Assembly (NCBI GenBank): GCA_038116915.1
Contig: JAYOEU010000017.1
Location: 1 to 39,435 of the forward strand
Direction: 5' to 3'
Source: JADHLJ01 sp038116915
GTDB taxonomy: Bacteria > Pseudomonadota > Alphaproteobacteria > Thalassobaculales > Thalassobaculaceae
Length of the DNA stretch: 39,435 nucleotides
Shown: piece after piece, positions 33,752 through 39,435 of the stretch
Layout: each line of letters starts with the position of its first letter
Position numbering within the stretch: position 1 is the first letter of the stretch
The notes under the pieces: model-generated
The model's database searches: none
Seen by the model: only the letters and a program-made list of their open reading frames with translations
What the model was told of the DNA's origin: nothing
Translations under genes and position numbers: made by a program

Positions 33752-34561
33752 ATGGGGCAAATTCTGTACATACCGCACGGTGGCGGGCCGCTGCCGCTGC
33801 TCGGTGATCCGGCCTATGCCAGTCTTGCGGCCTCATTGCGGGCGTTGAATGGCGATGTCGCGGGATGCAAGGCGATCCTGCTGGTCACCGCCCATTGGGA
33901 GGCCGACCGGCCCAGCCTCAGCACGGCGTCCAGCCCCGGCATGCTGTACGACTATTACGGCTTCCCCGATGAATCCTACCAATTCCGCTACCCGGCGCCC
34001 GGCGCGCCCGAGCTCGCAAAGTCCGTGGCGTCGGCCCTGGCCGAACAGGACTTCACGGCCGAGTTCGACGCCGAACGGGGATATGATCACGGAACCTTCG
34101 TGCCGATGATGCTGATCAGGCCGGAAGCGAATATCCCGATCCTGCAGATGTCGCTGCTCGCCTCGCTGGACTCGGAGCGGCATCTGGCCTTGGGCCAGGC
34201 CCTGGCGGGGGTTCTCGACGACGACATCGCCCTGATCGGTTCGGGCTTCAGCTTCCACAATCTCGGCGCCCTGACCGGCCGGATGGGCGGCGACCTCGGC
34301 AAGGCGCGGACACTGGCCGAGGATTTTCACGTTTGGCTGGATGAAACCGTGTGCGGTCCCGGCCTCTCGACGGAGGAGCGCGGCTCGCGCTTGGCCGCCT
34401 GGGCCGAGGCTCCCGGCGCCCGGTTCTGTCACCCGCGCGAGGAGCATCTTCTGCCGCTGCATGTCTGCTTCGGGGCCGCGGCCGCCCTGGGCCGGTCTGG
34501 CGAGCAGATGTTCGGCGAGCCGGTGAAGGGCTATCAGACCTCCGGCTATCGCTGGCACTGA
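33752..34561 (+). CDS. Class III extradiol dioxygenase, DODA/YgiD type
   Basis: This 269-residue protein belongs to the LigB-like extradiol dioxygenases, in the branch that includes plant DOPA dioxygenase and E. coli YgiD. Histidines at conserved positions include His9 in YIPHGGGP, His48 in LVTAHWE, His113 in YDHGTFVPM, His169 in GFSFHNLG, and His227/232/237 in HPREEHLLPLHV. The first two and one later His probably bind a divalent metal (zinc or iron). The substrate is likely a catechol, but no aromatic-degradation gene is adjacent. It starts 26 bases after the exported-protein gene and is probably cotranscribed with it. The ATG at 33752 is the natural start. Confidence 0.9.
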   Translation: MGQILYIPHGGGPLPLLGDPAYASLAASLRALNGDVAGCKAILLVTAHWEADRPSLSTASSPGMLYDYYGFPDESYQFRYPAPGAPELAKSVASALAEQDFTAEFDAERGYDHGTFVPMMLIRPEANIPILQMSLLASLDSERHLALGQALAGVLDDDIALIGSGFSFHNLGALTGRMGGDLGKARTLAEDFHVWLDETVCGPGLSTEERGSRLAAWAEAPGARFCHPREEHLLPLHVCFGAAAALGRSGEQMFGEPVKGYQTSGYRWH

Positions 34562-34577
34562 GGGCGCTGGCGAGGCC

Positions 34578-34928
34578 TCAGAACCGTTCCTCGCCGCGCT
34601 GGCGTCCGGCGTCGGGAAAGTCCCGGTAGAGAGCGAAGAACACCTCGTCGACCAGCGCGTTTACCGCGTGGTGAAAGCCTTCGACAGGATCGGCCCGGCT
34701 GGAGACCCGGGAGAAGGCGGCATCGAGCTGCGCCAGGCCGTCGGTCTCGATCACCAGGTGCCACTCCGGCAGATGCGCCGGGCCGAGGCCGAGTTTTCGG
34801 CGGGTGATCCGATAGCCCGCGATCAGGTTCTCGGATTGCAAATGGGCGAAATAGCCGTGCGCAGCGTCCGAGAAATCCGTGTCGCGCACGCCGGACTTCA
34901 GAGCGCACCAGATGTGATAATAGTCCAT
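34578..34928 (-). CDS. 116-residue small protein, possibly DUF6614-type, coupled to RNase A-like gene
   Basis: The protein starts MDYYHIWCALKSGVRDTDF and contains the segments LIAGYRITRRKLGLGPAHLPEWH and LAQLDAAFSRVS, resembling, from memory, the small conserved family annotated DUF6614. No signal or membrane helix is visible. The ATG at 34928 is only 4 bases after the stop of the RNase A-like gene, and its AAGGA ribosome site lies inside the end of that gene, so the two are translationally coupled. This is the position expected for an immunity or accessory protein. But family members are said to be widely conserved, which would argue against a dedicated antitoxin. The function is unknown. 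Confidence 0.65.
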   Translation of the reverse strand: MDYYHIWCALKSGVRDTDFSDAAHGYFAHLQSENLIAGYRITRRKLGLGPAHLPEWHLVIETDGLAQLDAAFSRVSSRADPVEGFHHAVNALVDEVFFALYRDFPDAGRQRGEERF

Positions 34929-34932
34929 CGGA

Positions 34933-35466
34933 TCATCCTTGCTCGGGTATCGGATAGGCCGTCAGCAGCAGACAGCCGCCGGCCCCGTCGGCCTGCAGAA
35001 CCACCCGCAGGTCGGTGCTTCGCTCCACGGTACCGCCACCGCCGCCACGTTCCGCGACCCGGCCGACGAAGTAGGACCCATCAAAATTCCAGAACCGGCG
35101 CCGGTCCTTGCCGGCATTGGAGGCCCAGTTGTTGATCCGCGCCCGGTTCTCCGACAAGGCGGCTCGGATGCCGAGACGGGCATCCTCCATCGAGCTGAAG
35201 CTGCTGGCGGTGGGGATGCCGGGCTCGTCGGCCAGCCGGCGCGTCAGCCAGGCATCATCCTTGCCGACATGGCGCGCCAGGGTATGCCCGCCCAAGGTTT
35301 CCTGACTTTCCAGCCAACGGTCCGGAAAGCTCGCGGGGACGCACCCGCCATCCTCGAAACCGCGCAGGATCCCGATGGTTCCGGCCACGGCCAGGGCGCC
35401 GACGAACACGACCACCCGCCCGGCGGCGACTCTCGAGCCCGGTCTCCAGGTACGGCGGCCTCTCAT
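34933..35466 (-). CDS. Membrane-anchored RNase A-like (CdiA-CT type) domain protein
   Basis: The 177-residue protein has one N-terminal membrane helix (about 15-35), then a domain that matches the bacterial RNase A-like toxin family. The start of that domain is GGHTLARHVGKDDAWLTRRL (59-78) and the end is LLTAYP (167-172). Candidate catalytic residues are His66, Arg77, Thr169 and Tyr171; spacing of 11, 92 and 2 residues is close to the His-Arg-Thr-Tyr set reported for the Yersinia kristensenii CdiA toxin domain. Most relatives are at the tip of large CdiA-type proteins; here no such protein is attached or near. The helix would place the domain outside the cytoplasm. A GGGAG site precedes the ATG, and a coupled small gene follows. 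Confidence 0.8.
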   Translation of the reverse strand: MRGRRTWRPGSRVAAGRVVVFVGALAVAGTIGILRGFEDGGCVPASFPDRWLESQETLGGHTLARHVGKDDAWLTRRLADEPGIPTASSFSSMEDARLGIRAALSENRARINNWASNAGKDRRRFWNFDGSYFVGRVAERGGGGGTVERSTDLRVVLQADGAGGCLLLTAYPIPEQG

Positions 35467-35531
35467 CTTCCGCTCCCTCTGGGAAGCGCGCCGCGGGCGA
35501 TATCAGAGCGCCGGCATGCGAAGCTGCCGGA

Positions 35532-36902
35532 TCAGGCGCCCCAGGGCTTGATCGCCTGCTTCAGCGCCTTGTAGCCCTCGATGAATCCCGGACGGTTGCC
35601 GGCATAGACCGAGTCGAACTTGGCGAGCGCGTCGTCCAGCCATGCCTTCAGTTTGGCATCGCCCTGATTGGCGTCGAGATAGGCGTCGCGGATCAGCACG
35701 AAGTGGATGCGCGGGTCATAGGGCTGCTTGGTGCCGCCCATGGACTCATCGCCATCAAGCAGCCGCAGCAGCATTGCGTCGGCCGAACCCAGGGTCTGCT
35801 CGTGGATCGGCTGACCGGACATCCGGTGCATGACCGAGGTCATGTCGCGGCCGTTGCCGGTGGTGTAGCCCATGTCGCTCCACACCTGGCCCATATCGAC
35901 ATCCTTGCCGAGATGTTTTGCGACGCGGCCGCCGAAGGCCCGGAGCGGATCCGACACGTCCGCCATCAGATCGGTCAGGCGGTCGCCGTCCAAGTCCGTG
36001 GCCAGCACGATGCATTCGCGCTGCTCGATCATGTCCCAGAGCAGCAGACCATAGTTGGTGTCGGCGATGTGCTGCTCGATCCGGCCGCCCCAATTCTCCA
36101 TGCCGGCTTTGAAGTTGGAGGGAAGCAGGGCGATGATCTTGTCGATATTCGCCTTGTGCTCCTCATAGGGATCGACGGCGTATTTGCGGCCGACCTCGAA
36201 CTTGGTGCCTTTCAGGAGCCAGGCGTGCAGACCGGCATTGATGCCGTCTTCCATCGCCTGGGTCGGTTTCATCGCCACCCGGCCGAGCTTGCCGGTCTCG
36301 TGCACCATCTTCAGGAACAGCCGATTGGCATAGGCCATCTGAACGCCCGGCGAGTTCATCTCGGAATGGACCAGCCCGGTCTTGGCGTCGACCGTGAATT
36401 TCGGCCGGTCCTGGGAGTAGGGCAGGCAAGGCATGCAGCGGACCGAGGTGATCGGGCCGTAGGGGCGAACATTGCAGAAGACGCCGGCCTGGGTGCGCAG
36501 GGGCGCGTTGCCCGACTTGCCCATCACCACCACGCGGCCACCCTTGCCGTCATTGACATAGGCATCACCCGCGGTCGACCACTTGATCGAGACACAGGGC
36601 ATGTTGCCGAACCAGCCGAGGCAGGCGAGCTTGGTGTCATGCCGGTACTGCGACCACATCGGCACCGCGTAGAAGGGCAGGCCGAGAACGTCGATCGCCG
36701 CGATCGTGCCCAGCAGCGCGTAGGCGTCGGTCAGCGAATGCGCGACCGGATTGACCTTGCCGTCATGATTGCCGCCCTGCCACACCACCGCTTCCGGATG
36801 ACCGTCGGGCCGGACGTCGGTCGGCTGATAGAGCTTGTTCATCAGCCCCACAAGGTCGCCGCCATCGGCTTCGGTGCGCGCGATTGACATAAGATCGATC
36901 AT
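35532..36902 (-). CDS. Unrecognised 456-residue cytoplasmic protein
   Basis: The reading frame is long, has family-like amino-acid use, and starts at ATG 36902 with a GAGG ribosome site 6 bases upstream; a 51-residue extension to 37055 looks untranslated. No signal peptide or membrane helix is seen. I do not recognise the family. Visible features are GGNHDGKVNPVAHSLTDAY near residue 40, a VRCMPCLPYSQ segment with a CxxC pair near 160, a calcium-loop-like DLDGDRLTDLM near 318, and many conserved-looking Trp/Tyr/Asp residues (WSQYRHDTKLACLGWFG). The RNase A-like gene follows 65 bases downstream on the same strand, so they may form one transcript. A metal-dependent enzyme is conceivable, but this is a guess. 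Confidence 0.75.
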   Translation of the reverse strand: MIDLMSIARTEADGGDLVGLMNKLYQPTDVRPDGHPEAVVWQGGNHDGKVNPVAHSLTDAYALLGTIAAIDVLGLPFYAVPMWSQYRHDTKLACLGWFGNMPCVSIKWSTAGDAYVNDGKGGRVVVMGKSGNAPLRTQAGVFCNVRPYGPITSVRCMPCLPYSQDRPKFTVDAKTGLVHSEMNSPGVQMAYANRLFLKMVHETGKLGRVAMKPTQAMEDGINAGLHAWLLKGTKFEVGRKYAVDPYEEHKANIDKIIALLPSNFKAGMENWGGRIEQHIADTNYGLLLWDMIEQRECIVLATDLDGDRLTDLMADVSDPLRAFGGRVAKHLGKDVDMGQVWSDMGYTTGNGRDMTSVMHRMSGQPIHEQTLGSADAMLLRLLDGDESMGGTKQPYDPRIHFVLIRDAYLDANQGDAKLKAWLDDALAKFDSVYAGNRPGFIEGYKALKQAIKPWGA

Positions 36903-37078
36903 GTTCGCCTCTTCGCTATCAGGTTGCTCCGGCGCTCGCGTCGCGACGGCATCGTCACGTTGGCCCGAAACCGGGCGAGATCCGGAAAATGAAAGTTCGA
37001 GCCCTTCTATGCTGCGAACCGGCGCGTCTGTAAAGCCGGTAAAGGCTTTGATCACGCAGATGCGGAAATCCGAGGCGC

Positions 37079-37110
37079 GCGGACGCCGGACCGGAGTTTC
37101 CGGCGTTCGC
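37079..37110 (-). terminator. Candidate hairpin terminator after the VOC gene
   Basis: The arms 37079-37089 and 37100-37110 are inverse repeats of 11 bases with one mismatch (a possible G-T pair) and a 10-base loop. On the minus strand it begins 11 bases after the stop of the VOC gene. The trailing stretch has only a short T run, so it is a weak intrinsic terminator at best. It also lies upstream of the unrecognised 456-residue gene, in a 219-base gap that otherwise shows no gene. Confidence 0.4.
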
Positions 37111-37121
37111 GCCGAGTGAAA

Positions 37122-37562
37122 TCAGTCCGCGCGCGCGACGCCGGGAACCCAGACATAGCCGTCTGGATCGACAAGGTAGCTTTCCCGAAGCCCGTGCGGT
37201 TTGTCCGCGGCTTCGGCGAGGACGGTATCACCGCGGGCCCGCGCGCGGTCCGCCGCCTGGTCGGGATCGATGCCGTAGAGCCTGAGCTCGCAGCCGATGC
37301 CGCGCGGAACGCCGTCACCGGTCAGGCCGAGCAGCGGATTGTCGTGATACGTGTGGTCGGCATGGAGCATCCATTCGGTGCCCGCATGGCGCAGAATCGC
37401 AAAATCCGGATTGGAATAGACCTGCTCCACGCCCAGAACCTCCACCTGAAACCGCACGGAGGCAAGGACATCACGGACCAGCAGATTGACGCCGAAGCTT
37501 CGGAGCGCCTTGCCATAGGCAGCGCCATTGGGCTTTTCCAAATCGCGTGTGTGGTCGGTCAT
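37122..37562 (-). CDS. VOC-superfamily (glyoxalase/bleomycin resistance-like) protein
   Basis: The 146-residue protein shows the paired beta-alpha-beta-beta-beta layout of the vicinal oxygen chelate fold: SFGVNLLVRDVLASVRFQVEVLG, then ILRHAGTEWMLHAD, then CELRLYGIDPDQAADRARARG and ESYLVDPDGYVWVPG. Likely metal residues cannot be fixed with confidence. The ATG at 37562 lies 7 bases after the LOG gene stop, so both are probably on one transcript; a longer frame would overlap LOG and is less likely. The activity (glyoxalase, dioxygenase or resistance protein) is open. Confidence 0.83.
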   Translation of the reverse strand: MTDHTRDLEKPNGAAYGKALRSFGVNLLVRDVLASVRFQVEVLGVEQVYSNPDFAILRHAGTEWMLHADHTYHDNPLLGLTGDGVPRGIGCELRLYGIDPDQAADRARARGDTVLAEAADKPHGLRESYLVDPDGYVWVPGVARAD

Positions 37563-37569
37563 GACGTGA

Positions 37570-38151
37570 TCAGATCCATTTTCCGTTTGGCGGCGGTATG
37601 TCCGGCAGTATGCCGATCGCATCCGGAACGTCCGCGACGCTGTCGACGACCGTCAGGATGCCCGCGTGCTCTTGTTTCGCGAAGCCTTCATCGACTGCGA
37701 AACGGATCAGGCCCAGAAAGCGGTCCCAATAGCCGTTTATATTGACAAGGATCACCGGCTTTTTCGACAGGCCCAGCTGGGTCCAGGTGACAACCTCGAT
37801 CGTCTCGTCAAAGGTTCCGAGACCACCCGGCAGGGTGACGAACGCATCGGCACTCTGATACATCAGATGCTTGCGCTCATGCATGGTTTCGGTGACGACA
37901 AGTTCGTCCAGGCCATCGTGCCCGACCTCCCATTCATCGAGGAAGCGTGGAATGATCCCGGTCACGCGGGAGCCGGCGGCGAGCGCCGCGTCGGCAACGA
38001 TGCCCATGAGGCCGACACGGCCGCCGCCGTAGATCAGATCCATGCCGGATCGGCCGAGAAGCCTGCCGAGATCATCGGCGGACTTCCTATAGACTTCCGC
38101 GACGTTCGATGAGGAGCCGCAAAATACGCAAATCGAGGGGCGTTTTTCCAT
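37570..38151 (-). CDS. LOG-family nucleotide 5'-monophosphate phosphoribohydrolase
   Basis: The family cleaves AMP-type nucleotides, including cytokinin riboside monophosphates, to base and ribose 5-phosphate. The 193-residue protein has VFCGSSS (9-15), the RKHLMY segment with Arg93/Lys94, and the hallmark PGGLGTFDE (108-116). YGGGRVGLMGIVADAAL is also typical. The ATG at 38151 is preferred over a 12-residue extension because the family begins close to the VFCGSSS segment. It leads a two-gene unit with the VOC protein. Bacterial LOG proteins are general nucleotide hydrolases, so a plant-hormone role should not be assumed. Confidence 0.9.
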   Translation of the reverse strand: MEKRPSICVFCGSSSNVAEVYRKSADDLGRLLGRSGMDLIYGGGRVGLMGIVADAALAAGSRVTGIIPRFLDEWEVGHDGLDELVVTETMHERKHLMYQSADAFVTLPGGLGTFDETIEVVTWTQLGLSKKPVILVNINGYWDRFLGLIRFAVDEGFAKQEHAGILTVVDSVADVPDAIGILPDIPPPNGKWI

Positions 38152-38305
38152 GCCTGTCTCTATTCCATCGCGCCCCCTGGTGGTCAAGACCCTGGTGCTG
38201 ACGCCTCCGGGAGACCGGGCTTGGCCCCGGCGCCTTTCGTGTGGCCCGATCGCCGGGCAGGGTGAGCGGGCATGCGCTCATGCTATCGGCTTCGAAGGTT
38301 CGGTT

Positions 38306-38335
38306 TTGACGAATTGTACAGCACCCATGTATCTT
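38306..38335 (+). promoter_or_regulatory. Candidate promoter for the response regulator gene
   Basis: TTGACG (38306-38311) and TATCTT (38330-38335) are separated by 18 bases, ahead of the response-regulator ATG at 38387. The -35 matches the consensus in five positions. The predicted leader is about 45 bases and includes an AT-rich 6-base inverted repeat (AATTCT at 38370, AGAATT at 38380) flanking the AAAGAG ribosome site, which might affect translation. Confidence 0.4.
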
Positions 38336-38386
38336 GCCGCCGGTGACGGGCGTGGAACGCGGGATATAAAATTCTAAAGAGAATTC

Positions 38387-38806
38387 ATGAGTTTGGATAA
38401 TAAAATTAAGAAAGAAATAAAAAAAATAAAAAATATCCTTGTCGTGGATGATGATCAGATCGTTTTGGATTACATTGATTTGATATTGAATGGTAATGGG
38501 TATTCCTGCCATCCGGTTGCCAATGGTGAGGTGGCGCTTCGATACGCAAAAGAGCATCCGGTCGATCTGGCAATCATTGACATTCATATGCCGGGAATGG
38601 ACGGGCTGGAACTAATACGCGAATTCAGGACCATCGCGCCGTCCTTGCCGGTTGTCGCCATTTCAGGCGGCGCGCTTTTTGGGGATACCATGTTCCTGAC
38701 CGCGGCCGAACGATTCGGCGCCGTTGGGTGCCTTGTAAAGCCGGTCAATGAAACGGACCTGATTTCAGTCGTGCATCGCGTCGAGGCCGGCCCGCGCGGG
38801 TCATAG
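38387..38806 (+). CDS. Single-domain response regulator (CheY-like receiver)
   Basis: The 139-residue protein is a receiver domain without an output domain. The acidic pocket is in LVVDDDQ (18-24), the phosphoacceptor is Asp65 in LAIIDIHMPGMDG, Ser93 is in VVAISGG, and Lys118 is in CLVKPVNE. The first 17 residues are lysine-rich (MSLDNKIKKEIKKIKN). The 5' end and leader (about 38350-38540) are much richer in A and T than the surroundings, while the 3' half returns to high GC. No kinase gene is adjacent. It could relay or quench phosphoryl groups from a distant kinase. A weak AAGAG site precedes the ATG. Confidence 0.93.
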   Translation: MSLDNKIKKEIKKIKNILVVDDDQIVLDYIDLILNGNGYSCHPVANGEVALRYAKEHPVDLAIIDIHMPGMDGLELIREFRTIAPSLPVVAISGGALFGDTMFLTAAERFGAVGCLVKPVNETDLISVVHRVEAGPRGS

Positions 38807-38956
38807 AGGTCGCTAAGTAGTAACCGAAGTAGCGTGGTCAAAGTGGGTGGATAAAATCAGCATTGTTATTCGCGCCGGGTTGTCGGCGCCGGAGCGGCTT
38901 TCGCGGAGTGTTGGATTGGGTAAGGAAGCGCCGTCGGTGGAACGGAGGACGGAAAC

Positions 38957-39076
38957 ATGACGAAAAACATGAACCGTATTGATCGCGGCGTGCGCTTTCT
39001 CGTCGGCGTCGCCTGCATATGGGTCGGGTTCTGGGACATGTCGCTGATCTCCAATGAACCCCTATTCCCCGGATGA
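38957..39076 (+). pseudogene. DUF2892-family membrane protein, truncated by insertion
   Basis: A GGAGG site 8 bases before the ATG at 38957 leads to a 39-residue frame, MTKNMNRIDRGVRFLVGVAC and then IWVGFWDMSLISNEPLFPG, stopping at 39074-39076. The start matches the DUF2892 (YgaP-like membrane) family, which normally has two helices and about 65-75 residues. Here the protein ends after the first helix, just where an IS1380-family element begins. The ribosome site and strong family start argue that the gene was real and that the insertion broke it. Whether the short peptide is still made is unknown. Confidence 0.7.
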
Positions 39077-39435
39077 AGCCGCGTTTTGCTGATGCCTTGA
39101 ACGGATTCTGATATAAGAAACAGATGCTTGGCATGGGAATGGAGAGAGTTTGATGGCTCACCCGACGGGTGAAAGCGAAACCGGGGTTGTACGGCTCGAT
39201 TTCGACCGTCGGCTGAAGCTGGAATTTCACGGTTCCAAGATTACGTCGGACGCCGGCCTCCTTCCCTTCCGGGAACTCGATGACGCTCTCGGACTAAGCG
39301 AGATTGCCGGTGAACATCTGGTCGATCCTCGGACCGGCAGGAATGGCCAACATGGGATGACGGGCCTGTTCCGTCAATCTACCTTCGGTCGTCTCGGCGG
39401 CTACGAGGACGTGAACGACGCCGAGCGCCTCGGGC
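39062..39435 (+). mobile_element. IS1380-family insertion sequence, left part
   Basis: The IS1380-type transposase gene at 39153 and the broken DUF2892 gene just before it place the left end of an insertion element between about 39055 and 39110. The exact end cannot be set because the right inverted repeat and target duplication lie outside the window; 39062 is an estimate. The element continues past the right edge. Confidence 0.6.
39153..39435 (+). CDS. IS1380-family transposase, N-terminal part
   Basis: The frame starts at ATG 39153 after a GGAGAG ribosome site and is still open at the window edge, with 94 residues visible of an expected 430-460. Blocks typical of IS1380 transposases are present: the early FHGSKITSDAGLLPFRELD segment, HLVDPRTGRNGQHGM, and LFRQSTFGRLGGYEDVNDAE. 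These precede the DDE catalytic domain, which is outside the window. It is transcribed in the same direction as the broken DUF2892 gene. Confidence 0.88.
   Translation, partial: MAHPTGESETGVVRLDFDRRLKLEFHGSKITSDAGLLPFRELDDALGLSEIAGEHLVDPRTGRNGQHGMTGLFRQSTFGRLGGYEDVNDAERLG

Noticed and set aside
1..39435. tRNA genes, rRNA genes, CRISPR arrays or a prophage
   Set aside because: No cloverleaf-like segment, repeat-spacer array, rRNA-like stretch or phage structural gene was recognised.

Overview
The window is GC-rich, gene-dense chromosomal DNA of an alphaproteobacterium, most like a Rhodospirillales-type marine or soil heterotroph. This assignment is inference from four features: a short proline-tRNA ligase without the editing insertion, a HemB without the zinc-binding cysteines, an LdtR-like MarR regulator, and alphaproteobacterial-style FliF and RecG. 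No rRNA, tRNA or CRISPR array was found. About 40 protein-coding loci are supported.

Region by region: (1) 1-2,150, the start of a flagellar operon on the minus strand (fliF, then a FliH-like gene cut by the window edge). (2) 2,150-4,080, hemB translationally coupled to a TauD-like dioxygenase (minus). (3) 4,200-8,470, a plus-strand cluster with a formyltetrahydrofolate-hydrolase-like protein followed by isobutyryl-CoA dehydrogenase, 3-hydroxyisobutyryl-CoA hydrolase and 3-hydroxyisobutyrate dehydrogenase. The last three are consecutive or near-consecutive steps of valine breakdown. (4) 8,545-16,190, housekeeping genes on plus: an LdtR-like regulator, proS, lolC/lolD and dnaE, with a pair of DnaA-box-like sites just before dnaE. 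(5) 16,200-22,200, mixed genes: a lipocalin-like protein, a methyltransferase, a CefD-like PLP enzyme, a DUF502 membrane protein and recG. (6) 22,200-26,840, a GMC oxidoreductase, then divergent speB and speA, which would make putrescine from arginine via agmatine. speA is split by a one-base frameshift. (7) 26,870-34,560, a large exported di-CXXCH protein, an AbrB-type membrane protein coupled to an M14-like deacylase, an N-formylglutamate amidohydrolase-like protein, NAD kinase, an unknown exported protein and a DODA-type dioxygenase. (8) 34,570-36,900, a three-gene minus-strand unit: an unrecognised 456-residue protein, a membrane-anchored RNase A-like (CdiA-CT type) domain protein and a tightly coupled 116-residue protein. 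(9) 37,100-39,435, a VOC protein and LOG-type hydrolase pair, an AT-rich single-domain response regulator, and a DUF2892 membrane gene cut short where an IS1380-family element begins and runs off the window.

The most novel-looking items are the orphan RNase A-like domain unit with its unrecognised upstream neighbour, the 714-residue di-CXXCH exported protein, the speA frameshift at a slip-prone AAAG, and the DnaA-box pair at dnaE. Two copies of a dispersed palindromic repeat, in the valine cluster and after dnaE, suggest a genome-wide family. All family assignments come from reading motifs in the translated sequence; no database search was run.
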